Assembly: GCA_964528085.1 (NCBI GenBank)
Contig: CAZGRE010000006.1
Span: 1-47,843 of the forward strand
Reading direction: 5' to 3'
Source of the DNA: B2-G16 sp964528085
Lineage (GTDB): Bacteria; Bipolaricaulota; Bipolaricaulia; UBA7950; UBA9294
DNA length: 47,843 bases
Of the stretch, positions 1 to 8,259 are shown piece by piece. Positions within the stretch are counted from its first letter, which is position 1. Each line of letters begins with the position of its first letter. Made by a program: the position numbers and the translations under genes. The notes under the pieces are model-generated. The model was not told the DNA's origin, searched no databases, and was given only the letters and a program-made list of their open reading frames with translations.

Positions 1-48
1 GTGCGATCAAGAGCAAAACCCATCCAAAAGGGGCTTTTATGCGTCGGA

Positions 49-122
49 TGGGCCTGCCTGGATTCGAACCAGGGACCTCCCGCTTATCAGGCGAGCGCTC
101 TAACCAACTGAGCTACAGACCC
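49..122 (-). tRNA. tRNA-Ile (anticodon GAT)
   Basis: The minus strand folds as a full cloverleaf. The 7-bp acceptor stem is GGGTCTG/CAGGCCC with one T-G pair, the D-arm contains AGCTCAGTTGGTTAGAGC, the anticodon loop reads CTGATAA with anticodon GAT, and the T-loop is TTCGAAT. The discriminator is A at 49 and no CCA is encoded, so the end must be added by tRNA nucleotidyltransferase. It sits alone, not in an rRNA spacer, and has its own promoter at 140-168. Confidence 0.96.
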
Positions 123-139
123 GAGAGAATCGATATCCG

Positions 140-168
140 ATGGTAGCTAGCAGGAAAGCGGCTGTCAA
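140..168 (-). promoter_or_regulatory. sigma70-type promoter of tRNA-Ile
   Basis: On the minus strand a perfect -35 TTGACA (163-168) is followed by exactly 17 bases and a -10 TACCAT (140-145). Transcription would start a few bases before the mature tRNA 5' end at 122. The same pair of hexamers and spacing occurs before the slipin gene at 23918-23946. Confidence 0.8.
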
Positions 169-204
169 GGAACGAAAGGGACAGACCACCATTCCAAACC
201 GGGT

Positions 205-1272
205 TTATTCCGCCAGCGCCTCCTCGGCTGCGGCGGCGCGGAGGGCGTCGACGAGGTCGTCCATCTCACCTTCCAGGATCCTGACGAGATCGTAGAGGGA
301 GAGGTTTATCCGATGATCGGTCACCCGGTTCTGCGGGAAGTTGTAGGTCCGGATCTTCTCGCTCCGATCCCCTGAGCCGATCTTGCTCCGCCGCTTGGCC
401 GACAGCTCGGCCTCCTTCTCCTGCTCGTAGCGGTCCCGCAGCCGCGCGCGGAGGACGCGCATCGCCTGCGCCTTGTTCTTGTGCTGCGATTTCTCGTCCT
501 GGCAGCTGACGACGATCCCGGTCGGGATATGGGTAATCCTGACAGCGGAATCGGTCGTGTTCACGCTCTGTCCCCCCGGACCGGATGAGCGGAAGACGTC
601 GATCCGCAGGTCCTTCGGATCGATCTCGATCTCCACCTCCTCCGCCTCGGGGAGGACGACGACGCTCGCCGTCGAGGTATGGATCCTCCCCTGCGACTCG
701 GTCTCAGGGACCCGCTGCACGCGATGGACGCCGGATTCGTACCGGAATACCCCGTAGGCCCCCTTCCCCTCCACGCTGAAGGTGAGCTGCTTGAACCCGC
801 CGAGGGGGGTCGGATGGCTGTCGAGGAGGGATACCTTGAACCCCCTCTTCTCCGCGAACCGGGCGTACATCCGGAACAGGTCGGCGGCGAACAGGGTCGA
901 TTCGTCCCCTCCGGTCCCGGCGCGGATCTCGACGATCGCGTTCTTTGAACCCTCCGGATCGGGAGGGGCGAGGAGGAGACGAAACCTCCGCTCGAGCTCC
1001 TCCAGCCTCCGGCGGTCCCCGTCGAGCTCCTCGTCGAGCTCCTCGCGGAGGTCGTCCTCAGTCTGGCGGAGCTCCTCCATCTCGGCGATCGCAGCCTTCA
1101 ACCCCTCCCACTCCTCGCCGAGGCGGATCAGGTCCTTCAAGCGGGAGTAGCGCTGCGCGAGCTGCGGGTAGTCCGGCTGGGCGAAGACCTTCGGGTCGGC
1201 GAGCCTCCGCTCGAGTTCGCCCGCCTCGACGCGCGCCTTTTTCAGCTGCTCGGAGATGTGAAGGGCAGACAT
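205..1272 (-). CDS. prfA: peptide chain release factor 1
   Basis: Class I release factor that recognises UAA and UAG in the ribosomal A site and triggers hydrolysis of peptidyl-tRNA. The 355-residue length is normal for RF1. The stop-codon reading motif is of the RF1 PxT type (PET within RVPETESQGRIHT) rather than the SPF of RF2. The catalytic GGQ loop appears as SSGPGGQSVNTTDSAVRITH. The N-terminal third is a charged helical domain, and the C-terminal helix is also intact. The ATG at 1272 gives the expected N-terminus. The next gene upstream on the same strand ends only 43 bases away, so the two may be co-transcribed. Confidence 0.97.
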   Translation of the reverse strand: MSALHISEQLKKARVEAGELERRLADPKVFAQPDYPQLAQRYSRLKDLIRLGEEWEGLKAAIAEMEELRQTEDDLREELDEELDGDRRRLEELERRFRLLLAPPDPEGSKNAIVEIRAGTGGDESTLFAADLFRMYARFAEKRGFKVSLLDSHPTPLGGFKQLTFSVEGKGAYGVFRYESGVHRVQRVPETESQGRIHTSTASVVVLPEAEEVEIEIDPKDLRIDVFRSSGPGGQSVNTTDSAVRITHIPTGIVVSCQDEKSQHKNKAQAMRVLRARLRDRYEQEKEAELSAKRRSKIGSGDRSEKIRTYNFPQNRVTDHRINLSLYDLVRILEGEMDDLVDALRAAAAEEALAE

Positions 1273-1315
1273 TTCGGATTAACCGTACAGGAAGAAAAGC
1301 CCTATTTCAATCGGG

Positions 1316-1573
1316 TTATCGGGAGATCCGCCCGCGGAGGAAGAGGACCTCCTCCCGGAGGGAATCGATCTGGGCGTCCTTCTCCGCGAGCCTCGCGTAG
1401 AGCTCCTTGATCAGCGCATGTGCACCGAGGACCGCGTCCTTGCGAGCGGCGGCGAGCTGTTCGCGGAGGAAGAGGATCTGCTCGGCCAGTATCCGCTCGA
1501 CGTCGCTCGCGTAGTCGATCGCGTCGAGCGTGACCTCGGATAGGAGTCTGTCGATGAACTCGTTCGGCTCCAT
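1316..1573 (-). CDS. small coiled-coil protein of unknown function
   Basis: An 85-residue acidic protein with no signal peptide and no membrane segment. From about residue 25 it is almost continuous amphipathic helix with heptad spacing of Leu, Ile and Ala (EQILFLREQLAAARKD and later IDSLREEVLFLRGR), so it should form a coiled coil. I do not recognise a family. It ends 43 bases before prfA on the same strand, which suggests shared transcription. The ATG at 1573 is preceded by a weak GGGGAT element. The regular hydrophobic pattern in this frame, compared with low-complexity Arg/Pro-rich translations in the other frames, is the main reason to call it a gene. Confidence 0.6.
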   Translation of the reverse strand: MEPNEFIDRLLSEVTLDAIDYASDVERILAEQILFLREQLAAARKDAVLGAHALIKELYARLAEKDAQIDSLREEVLFLRGRISR

Positions 1574-1715
1574 GGACCGAATCTATCCCCAGAAGAGAGG
1601 GTTGAACCGGACAGATGGCCCGATCGCAGCGGACGTTCTGCACCACCGCCGCACCCCCCCTCCCGACCTTATCCTCCCCCTCCTCATAGAATCGACAAGG
1701 AGGGCGCTATTTGAC

Positions 1716-2594
1716 ATGGCAGAAATCACCATTGATAAGACAGCATGCGTCCGATGCGGTGCCTGTGTGGATGTCTGTGTGATCGCCGGGGTCTTCGAGC
1801 TGAAAGACGACGGCGCGCATGCGGTCCATCCGGAGCGGTGTTGGGGGTGTGGACACTGCGTCGCCGTCTGCCCAACGGACGCGATCGACCATGAGGACTT
1901 CCCGCTTGAGGAGGCGCCGATCATCGATCAGGGGATTCTCCCCTCCCTCGAATCCCTCGAGACCGCGTTCCGTGCCCGCCGGTCGTGCCGGATGTTCAAG
2001 GACGAGCCGGTCCCGCGCGATCTCGTCCGCCTCCTCATCTCGATCGGCCGCTGGGGGCCGACGGCACACAACAGCCAAGCGGTCGATTGGCTGGGGATCG
2101 ACGATCGGCTACGGATAGCAGAGCTGGCGAAGCTCACGATCGATCGGCTCGTTCATTACGCCCGCCTCGTCGGAAACCCGCTCCTCCGGCCGCTTCTATC
2201 CCTCGCATTCGGGAAGGGGAACGTCCGGACGCTCAAGGACTACCGGAGGACCGCGTTCTCCCTATCGAAACGGTGGAGGGAGGGGAAGGACCCGATCTTC
2301 TACCGGGCGCCTGTCGTACTGATCGCGCATACCCCCTCGGGAAACCCGTTCGGATGCGACGACGCTGCATACGCCGCCTACCACATCATCCTCGCCGCCG
2401 AGCGGCTCGGCCTGGGGACCTGCCAGATCGGGTTCGTGCAAGGGTTGGCAAACCGGGATCGGAAGATCAAACGAGCGATTCCGGTACCGGCCTCGCGCAA
2501 GGTTCAGGTCATCCTCGCACTCGGCTATCCGAAGCACAACTTCCGCCGGATGCTACCCCGCCGGGATCCGAACCTCGTCTGGAACCCGCGCTAG
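1716..2594 (+). CDS. ferredoxin-nitroreductase fusion protein
   Basis: A 292-residue flavoprotein with an N-terminal 2x[4Fe-4S] ferredoxin domain and a C-terminal FMN nitroreductase-fold domain. Cluster ligands are C11, C14, C17, C21 and C42, C45, C48, C52. The nitroreductase part starts near residue 75 with the typical ARRSCRMFKDEPVP segment and continues through GRWGPTAHNSQ (FMN-binding loop) and a C-terminal GLGTCQIGF motif. The family transfers electrons from an iron-sulfur donor to a flavin; the substrate cannot be inferred. The ATG at 1716 is chosen because AAGGAGG lies 12 bases upstream and it begins the ferredoxin domain directly; an in-frame start at 1530 would add a non-homologous Arg/Pro-rich tail. 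Its stop overlaps the convergent amidase stop in a shared CTAG. Confidence 0.92.
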   Translation: MAEITIDKTACVRCGACVDVCVIAGVFELKDDGAHAVHPERCWGCGHCVAVCPTDAIDHEDFPLEEAPIIDQGILPSLESLETAFRARRSCRMFKDEPVPRDLVRLLISIGRWGPTAHNSQAVDWLGIDDRLRIAELAKLTIDRLVHYARLVGNPLLRPLLSLAFGKGNVRTLKDYRRTAFSLSKRWREGKDPIFYRAPVVLIAHTPSGNPFGCDDAAYAAYHIILAAERLGLGTCQIGFVQGLANRDRKIKRAIPVPASRKVQVILALGYPKHNFRRMLPRRDPNLVWNPR

Positions 2595-3262
2595 CCAGCC
2601 TGCTCCGACGAGGCCCTCATCCAATCGAGAAACTGGCGGATCCCGGTCATGATCCCGACAGCGACCTTATCCTGATAATCGGGGTCGAGGAGGAGCTCGA
2701 GCTCCTCCGGATTGGTCATGTACCCGACCTCGACCGAGACGGCCGGCATAGCCGTCCGACGGAGGTAGAGCTCCTGCGAATGGACCCCGCGATCGGCCGC
2801 ACCGGTCGCCTCGCTCACGGCATCCTCGATCATCGCGGCCAGGACCCAGCTCGGATCGTCATCGGCCCTCGTGTCGTCGACCCACGTCTCGATCCCGTGC
2901 ACACCCGGATCGTCGAACGAGTTGACGTGGACCGAGATGTAGATCGTCGCCCCTACCTCCTCGGCCCGGGTTATCCGCTCCTCGAGCGGGACGAAGACGT
3001 CCACGGTACGGACGAGGAAGGCCTTCATATCATCCTGCGCATCGACGAGCTCCCCGAGCCGCTTGACGATCGCAAGGTTCAGATCCTTCTCGGCGATCCC
3101 GTTCACCGCCGCTCCCGGATCCCTCCCCCCGTGCCCGGCGTCGAGGGCGATCACGTACTCCGGCTCCTTCGGAGGCGGGGTGCGATGAAACGGGTTGACG
3201 AGGAAGAAGACCAAAAGACCGACGGCGATGAGCGCAAGACCGAGGATCAATCTTCTGTTCAT
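2591..3262 (-). CDS. N-acetylmuramoyl-L-alanine amidase (Amidase_3)
   Basis: Zinc amidase that cuts the bond between MurNAc and the stem peptide of peptidoglycan. It is 223 residues long with one N-terminal membrane anchor or signal peptide (about residues 5-22, LILGLALIAVGLLVFFLV). The catalytic domain follows at once. Visible zinc ligands are His in DAGHGGRDPG, Glu in NGIAEKDLNL and His in YISVHVNSF, and the catalytic Glu is in SVEVGYMTN. There is no AMIN or SPOR domain, so it is a minimal envelope enzyme used in cell separation or wall turnover. It is monocistronic and convergent with the nitroreductase gene. Confidence 0.93.
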   Translation of the reverse strand: MNRRLILGLALIAVGLLVFFLVNPFHRTPPPKEPEYVIALDAGHGGRDPGAAVNGIAEKDLNLAIVKRLGELVDAQDDMKAFLVRTVDVFVPLEERITRAEEVGATIYISVHVNSFDDPGVHGIETWVDDTRADDDPSWVLAAMIEDAVSEATGAADRGVHSQELYLRRTAMPAVSVEVGYMTNPEELELLLDPDYQDKVAVGIMTGIRQFLDWMRASSEQAG

Positions 3263-3317
3263 GGGAGGAAGGATACACGATAGCCCGGCTTGGTCCTAGT
3301 CAGGAGAGTAAGATAGG

Positions 3318-3832
3318 ATGGCTACAGATCCGAGGAGGGACGGTTTGGATGTCAAACGGTTCGTAGCCGAGGTGAAGCGGGACTACTCGGAATGGGAGGA
3401 GGCCATCCGCCTTGTCCCGCCCGATAGGCTGCGAGAACCTGGCGTCTCTGGGGTCTGGTCGGTCGTCGACATCGTCGCTCACATCTCCTGGTACGAGCGG
3501 GAGATGAACGGTCTCCTCGCTTCGCACGAGCTCGCCGGCTCTCCGTGGTGGGAGCTCCCGCTCGATCAACAGAACGAGCGGATCTACGAGGAGAACAGAG
3601 GCCGGCCGGAGAGGTTTTAAAAGAGGCTCGATCGATCCACGAAGAGCTCATAGAGAGGCTCCGCTCACTCAGGGACGAAGACCTGACCGATCCCGCGAGG
3701 TTTAACGGGATGCCGAGCGATTGGTCACCGGCCGACGTGATCGCGGGGAGCATGTATAAGCACTACCGCGCCCACGCCGCCGCCGTCCGAAGGTGGCTTT
3801 CAGCGGGTCAGTCGTCCTCAGGGCAGCAGTAG
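3318..3832 (+). pseudogene. DinB/ClbS-like (DfsB family) protein, frameshifted
   Basis: Two overlapping frames together encode one protein of the DinB-like four-helix fold, ClbS/DfsB type. The first part (from ATG 3318, with AGGAG upstream) contains the family signature VSGVWSVVDIVAHISWYERE and stops with TAA at 3618-3620. The second part continues one frame back as LKEARSIHEELIERLRSL and DWSPADVIAGSMYKHYRAHA. Adding one T to the TTTT run at 3615-3618 would restore a continuous reading frame through the break (ERF-LKEA). The 3' end overlaps the convergent usp gene by 25 bases. The damage may be a true recent mutation or a homopolymer error in the assembly. The biochemical role is unknown; relatives often act on small toxic molecules or thiols. 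Confidence 0.8.
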
Positions 3833-4281
3833 ACGGTGAGGACGGGGCAACGGGCGATCCGGACGACCTTCTCCGTGACCGAACCGAAGATCCGCCGCCG
3901 CCAACCGGCCGCACCGTGGGTGGCGAGGACGATCAGATCGACCCCTTCCTCAGAGGCGACGCGGACGATCTCGTGCGCCGCATCCCCGTGCGTGACGAGG
4001 ACGCGCCCGTCGACCGACGAGGGAACGTTCCGCTTCAGCCGCTCCTTCAGGGATGCCTCGGCGCTCTCGGTCAGCTCATGCTGATAGGCGGCGACGTCGA
4101 ACCCTCCCATCCCGGCAGGATTATCGAGGGTCGGGATCGCGCCGACGACGTGCATCAGGATCAGCTCGGCCGAGAACGCCTCTGCGAGCTCACCGGCCGC
4201 CTTGATCGCCCGGCATGCCGGCTCGCTGAAGTCGGTCGGGCAGAGGATCCTCTTGAACGGGAGCAACCGTTTCTCGTTCAT
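3808..4281 (-). CDS. universal stress protein (UspA family)
   Basis: A single-domain 157-residue Usp protein. It opens with the family strand FKRILCPTDFSEPACRAIKAA. Near the C-terminus it has the nucleotide-binding loop THGAAGWRRRIFGSVTEKV followed by CPVLTVYC. The G-x2-G and GS elements needed to hold ATP are present, so it is likely of the ATP-binding class. Such proteins act in the cytoplasm under starvation or stress, often by unknown mechanisms. It is divergent from proS and overlaps the end of the DinB-like gene. Two adjacent cysteines (CC) lie six residues from the C-terminus, which is uncommon. Confidence 0.93.
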   Translation of the reverse strand: MNEKRLLPFKRILCPTDFSEPACRAIKAAGELAEAFSAELILMHVVGAIPTLDNPAGMGGFDVAAYQHELTESAEASLKERLKRNVPSSVDGRVLVTHGDAAHEIVRVASEEGVDLIVLATHGAAGWRRRIFGSVTEKVVRIARCPVLTVYCCPEDD

Positions 4282-4380
4282 AGACCTCGAACAGACCTCC
4301 GCTTACCAGCCTAGGGGAACCGGACCGATCCGTCAAGGGCTCAGGCTTTCCTTTCCCAAGCCGACCCTGTACACTCTCCC

Positions 4381-4405
4381 GGGCGGACCCGATCGGGATC
4401 CGCCC
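4381..4405 (+). other. hairpin in the proS 5' leader
   Basis: Arms GGGCGGA and TCCGCCC enclose a nested CCC-GATC-GGG stem, giving about 10 base pairs with a single bulged A and a GATC tetraloop. It lies 33 bases before the proS start and just after a possible -10 TACACT (4370-4375); the -35 is poor. It has no following T run, so it is not a standard terminator. It could be an RNA leader structure or an operator-like palindrome. Confidence 0.45.
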
Positions 4406-4437
4406 TATTCGACGAGGGTTCAGAAAGGGAGGGTATC

Positions 4438-5889
4438 GTGGCAGCGCAAGGGGTGACCCCACGGAGCGTCGATTACGCCCGCTGGTACACCGACGTCGTC
4501 AAGATGGCCGAGCTCGCCGATTATGCGCCGGTCCGCGGGTGCATGATCATCAAGCCCTACGGGTATGAGCTGTGGGAGAACATAAAGGCGGCGCTGGATC
4601 GGCGGTTCAAGGAGACCGGGCACAAGAACGCCTATTTCCCGCTCCTCATCCCGATGAGCTTCATTAAGAAGGAGGCCGAGCACGTCGAGGGGTTCGCCCC
4701 GGAGCTCGCCGTCGTCACGCACGGGGGAGGGAAGGAGCTCGACGAGCCCCTCGTCATCCGCCCGACATCCGAGACGGTGATCGGCTATGCATTCGCCGAG
4801 TGGATCCAGTCGTACCGCGATCTACCCCTCCTCATCAACCAATGGGCGAACGTCGTCCGGTGGGAGCTCCGGCCGCGGCTCTTCCTCAGAACGACCGAGT
4901 TCCTTTGGCAGGAGGGGCATACCGCCCATGCCACCGAGGAGGAGGCGCTCGCCGAGACGATGGCGATACTCGATCAGTACGTGGACTTCGCGATCAACGA
5001 GGCTGCGATCCCGGTGATAAAGGGGAAGAAGAGCGATCAGGAGAAGTTCGCCGGAGCCGTCGCCTCGTACTCGATCGAGGCGATGATGGGGAACAAGTGG
5101 GCCCTTCAATCCGGAACCTCCCACTTCCTCGGCCAGAACTTCGCCAAGGCGTTCGAGATCAAGTTCCTCGACGAGTCGAACGAGCTCCACTACGCATGGA
5201 CGACCTCGTGGGGCGTCTCGACCCGGATGGTCGGTGGGATCATCATGGCACATGGGGACGACAAGGGGCTCCGCCTCCCCCCGCGGCTCGCCCCGATCCA
5301 GGCGGTGATCGTCCCGATATGGAAGAGCGACGAGGAGAAGGAAGGGGTCGATCGGCTGATCGCTGAAGTGCGCCCTCAGCTTGAAGAGGCCGGGATCCGG
5401 GTTCACGTCGACAGGCGGGAGGGGATGACCCCGGGGTTCAAGTTCAACGACTGGGAGATGCGCGGAGTCCCGCTCCGAATCGAGGTCGGCCCCCGCGACG
5501 TCGAGGACCGCGCGGTCATGGTCTCCCGGCGCGACGCCCCAGGGAAGGAAGGGAAGGCGGCCGTACCCCTCGACGGGCTCGCCGGGCGGATCCAGACCCT
5601 TCTGGATGAGATCCAGGAGGGGATGCTCGATCGCGCGACCGCGTTCCGGGAGGAGAACCTCCATGAAGCCCGCTCCTACGATGAGTTGAAGGAGATCGTG
5701 AAGGATGGCTGGGCGCTGATCTGGCACTGCGGCCGGCCCGAGTGCGAGGCGAAGATCAAGGAGGAGACGAAGGCGACGAGCCGCTGCTTCCCCCTCGATC
5801 TAAACGAGACCTGGAACCCGACCGGTGCGACCTGCACCGTCTGCGGGAAGCCGGCCCATGGGAGGGCCTACTTCGCAAGGGCGTACTAG
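4438..5889 (+). CDS. proS: prolyl-tRNA synthetase, archaeal/eukaryotic type (ProS3)
   Basis: Class II aminoacyl-tRNA synthetase that charges tRNA-Pro. At 483 residues and without the INS editing domain between motifs 2 and 3, it belongs to the archaeal-like ProS type 3 group found in scattered bacteria such as Thermus. Visible features are motif 2 (VVRWELRPRLFLRTTEFLWQEGHTAH, split by charged residues), an anticodon-binding domain starting near IQAVIVPIW, and a C-terminal zinc-binding region with paired cysteines (HCGRPEC and later TCTVCGKPA) ending in the typical aromatic ARAY. The start is GTG at 4438 with AAGGGAGGG just upstream. The GNAT/YoaP gene follows 14 bases after the stop and is probably co-transcribed. 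Confidence 0.96.
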   Translation: MAAQGVTPRSVDYARWYTDVVKMAELADYAPVRGCMIIKPYGYELWENIKAALDRRFKETGHKNAYFPLLIPMSFIKKEAEHVEGFAPELAVVTHGGGKELDEPLVIRPTSETVIGYAFAEWIQSYRDLPLLINQWANVVRWELRPRLFLRTTEFLWQEGHTAHATEEEALAETMAILDQYVDFAINEAAIPVIKGKKSDQEKFAGAVASYSIEAMMGNKWALQSGTSHFLGQNFAKAFEIKFLDESNELHYAWTTSWGVSTRMVGGIIMAHGDDKGLRLPPRLAPIQAVIVPIWKSDEEKEGVDRLIAEVRPQLEEAGIRVHVDRREGMTPGFKFNDWEMRGVPLRIEVGPRDVEDRAVMVSRRDAPGKEGKAAVPLDGLAGRIQTLLDEIQEGMLDRATAFREENLHEARSYDELKEIVKDGWALIWHCGRPECEAKIKEETKATSRCFPLDLNETWNPTGATCTVCGKPAHGRAYFARAY

Positions 5890-5903
5890 GGGGTGAATCT
5901 CCT

Positions 5904-6713
5904 ATGCTGATTACCCGCGACATGAAACCGGAGGACGAGTACTTTGTCTCGACCTGCTCACACGTGAATGAATCGGAAGAGATCGACCGCTGCGCGTCGA
6001 AGAGGCGCTCTCTGTTCGCAGAGCTAAAGGAGAGAGGCGCCCTGCTCAAGGTCGCACTCCTCGAAGGGAAACACGCGGGTTTTGCGTACGGAATACCGAT
6101 CGAGCACTCCCCATGGGGACCGCTCGGCGAGGATCTCGTCGTGATCCCGTGTCTCTACGTCCTCGCTCCAGCAACCGGTCAAGGGGCGGGGCGCATGCTG
6201 ATCGAATCGATCGAGGATGATGCACACGCAATGGGGCGAAAGGGCGTGACGGTGACGGCGTACCAGGGGCTCTACGGAGCCGATTGGTTCATGCCCGCTT
6301 CGTACTTCGAACACATCGGATACGAAACCGTTGCCATCCATCAGAGCGCGATCCTCCTCTGGAAGCCCTTCACCCCTGACGCCGAATCGCCCCGCTTCCT
6401 CCGACCGGACTACGCATTCAAAGAGAGGCCGGGAAAGGTCGTTGTCGATCTCTTTTGGAACGCCTTCTGCGAGACGAGCAACATCGAAGCCGAGCGTGTC
6501 CGCGATGTGTGCAGCGAATTCGGCGATCGGGTCATCCTGAACGAGTATCAGGCCGAGGATCGCGCGACCCTCCTTGCCCACCAGATCCCACGCGCAATCT
6601 TTGTAAATGGAAAGGAGATCTTTTGGGGGTACGAAGCGCCGAAGGAAGGGATCCGGGCCACCATCAAGAAAGCGCTCCTGGGTTGCGACACCGGAGGGCG
6701 AGATGAAGGGTAA
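5904..6713 (+). CDS. GNAT acetyltransferase fused to a YoaP-like domain
   Basis: A 269-residue two-domain protein. Residues 1-150 form a GNAT fold; the acetyl-CoA loop reads LAPATGQGAGRMLIESIEDDA and is followed by a strand-helix unit GVTVTAYQG. The C-terminal 90 residues (VVVDLFWNAFCETSNIEAERV through IPRAIFVNGKEIFWGYEAP) look like the thioredoxin-related YoaP-like domain often attached to GNAT proteins. The usual CxxC site is absent; one Cys sits in FCETS. The start at 5904 is preceded by GGGGGTG. It lies 14 bases behind proS, but no functional link with proline charging is apparent. The acetyl acceptor is unknown. Confidence 0.85.
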   Translation: MLITRDMKPEDEYFVSTCSHVNESEEIDRCASKRRSLFAELKERGALLKVALLEGKHAGFAYGIPIEHSPWGPLGEDLVVIPCLYVLAPATGQGAGRMLIESIEDDAHAMGRKGVTVTAYQGLYGADWFMPASYFEHIGYETVAIHQSAILLWKPFTPDAESPRFLRPDYAFKERPGKVVVDLFWNAFCETSNIEAERVRDVCSEFGDRVILNEYQAEDRATLLAHQIPRAIFVNGKEIFWGYEAPKEGIRATIKKALLGCDTGGRDEG

Positions 6714-6822
6714 GTACTTCCCCCTGGTTTGGCTTGCGGAAGGGGGATGATTCCGGCGGACAGGATCTCCCTTTCATCCGGACGGGAAAACGCGTATCCT
6801 GTAGCCTATCAAGGAGGTCGTC

Positions 6823-8232
6823 ATGCAGCTTCGTGTTCTATTGATCCCGGTTCTCGTCGGTATCGTCATCCTTTCGCTCTTCGGCTGCGGCCATAAAGAG
6901 ACCGAGCCCGTCACCGGCCCGACGGCTGAACCCTCAGCACAGGTGGAGACCCCTGCGACAGGGGGAGAGGGGGTAGTTGCCTACATCAACGGGGAGCCGA
7001 TCTCCCAGGAGGAGCTCGCCGGGGCGAAAGAGGCGCTCATCGGCTACTACCAACAGATCTATTCCCAGTTCGGGATGGACATCCGCTCGATGCTGACCGG
7101 CGGGAGGGGACGCGTGATGGAGCTGAACCTGGAGGTCGACGCGCTGGAGAGGCTGTTCTTCAACGCGATCGTGGCCCAGGAGGCAAAAAGGCGGGGGATT
7201 CAACCGACTGAGGAGGAGATCGAGGCGGAGTTTCAGCAGGAGTACACGACGTTCCTCGACGACCACCAGCTGACCGAGGAGCAGCTCGCCGAATACCTCA
7301 CCGGACAAGGTGAATCGCTCGATCGATTCAAGGCCGACGCGCGGAAGAGCGTAGCCGACCAGCTCACCGTTCAGGCGGTCCGGAACGCCGTCGCGGGGGA
7401 GATCGACCTCACCGACGATCAGATCGAAGCGTACTTCGAGGAGAACCGGGACCGCTACGACACCGAAGAGGAGATCCGCGCCTCCCATATCCTCGTCGCA
7501 ACGGAGGAGGAAGCACAGGAGATCCTCGACGAGCTCGCCGATGGGGCCGACTTCGCAACGCTGGCGAAGGAACGGTCGACCGACACGGGTAGCGCGGCGA
7601 ACGGCGGGGACCTCGGCTGGTTCAAGCACGGACAGATGGTGAAGCCGTTCGAGGACGCGGCGTTCGCCCTCAAGGTCGGAGAGACGAGCGGGATCGTCAA
7701 GACCGACTATGGGTATCACATCATCCTCCTGACCGATCGGAAGGAGGCGACCCATCCCGAGCTCTCCGAGGTGATCGACCAGGTGAGAAGCGACCTCACG
7801 GATGAGATCGTCTCAGAGAGGTTCCGCAGCTGGTACGAGGATGCGTACGACAACTCGACCGTATCGATCCTCCTCCCCGTCCTCGATGCGGTCCGCATCC
7901 AGCAGGACGACCCCGACGCCGGGCTCGCAGCCCTCGAGCGGCTGAAGGAGGACGGGACCGTCGATGAGCCGTACCTTGAGTTCATGATCGGGTACGCCTA
8001 CGAAAAGAGGATGAACGACGCGATCGCCGAGAAGAGCAAGCTGGAAGAGGAAGGCTCGGACGATCCTGCAACGAAAGAGAGGATCGATGAGCTCGCTTCT
8101 GAGATCGAAAGCGCAAGGGCGAGCGCCCTTTCCGCCTACCAGGAGGCGCTCGGGAAGCACAGCGGGGATGCGGAGATCGAGGGAAGAATCGAAGCCTTAC
8201 AACCACAGACCCCGTCAGAGGAGACTGAATAG
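6823..8232 (+). CDS. SurA/PrsA-like peptidyl-prolyl isomerase lipoprotein
   Basis: A 469-residue envelope foldase. The N-terminus is a lipoprotein signal with the lipobox LFGC (Cys at residue 25), so the protein should be lipid-anchored. A SurA-type helical N-domain starts with VVAYINGEPISQEELAGAK. The parvulin (PpiC) domain spans about residues 220-315 and carries RASHILVATEEEAQEIL, GGDLGWFKHGQMVKPFEDA and TDYGYHIILL. The remaining 150 residues are acidic and helical, resembling a TPR-like or coiled-coil extension with runs such as EEEGSDDPATKERIDELASE; this tail is longer than in common PrsA proteins. The ATG follows AAGGAGG by 6 bases. A possible -10 TATCCT lies at 6795-6800. Confidence 0.93.
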   Translation: MQLRVLLIPVLVGIVILSLFGCGHKETEPVTGPTAEPSAQVETPATGGEGVVAYINGEPISQEELAGAKEALIGYYQQIYSQFGMDIRSMLTGGRGRVMELNLEVDALERLFFNAIVAQEAKRRGIQPTEEEIEAEFQQEYTTFLDDHQLTEEQLAEYLTGQGESLDRFKADARKSVADQLTVQAVRNAVAGEIDLTDDQIEAYFEENRDRYDTEEEIRASHILVATEEEAQEILDELADGADFATLAKERSTDTGSAANGGDLGWFKHGQMVKPFEDAAFALKVGETSGIVKTDYGYHIILLTDRKEATHPELSEVIDQVRSDLTDEIVSERFRSWYEDAYDNSTVSILLPVLDAVRIQQDDPDAGLAALERLKEDGTVDEPYLEFMIGYAYEKRMNDAIAEKSKLEEEGSDDPATKERIDELASEIESARASALSAYQEALGKHSGDAEIEGRIEALQPQTPSEETE

Positions 8233-8259
8233 GAGCCAAAACAGGAGGGAGCCTCCCGG

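Noticed and set aside
1..48. Terminator-like AAAACCC...GGGGCTTTT after tRNA-Ile
   Set aside because: Only three strong base pairs with a bulge; too weak to call, and the window starts here.
1985..3283. A 432-codon plus-strand open frame across the nitroreductase end and the amidase
   Set aside because: Out of frame with the nitroreductase and antisense to the amidase, both of which have clear catalytic motifs.
3612..3620. Programmed -1 frameshift in the DinB-like gene
   Set aside because: The zero-frame codons AGG TTT TAA do not make a proper X-XXY-YYZ slippery heptamer and no pseudoknot is evident; a homopolymer indel is simpler.
4282..4437. T-box riboswitch before proS
   Set aside because: The 156-base region has no T-box sequence and no terminator-antiterminator pair; only a single hairpin is present.
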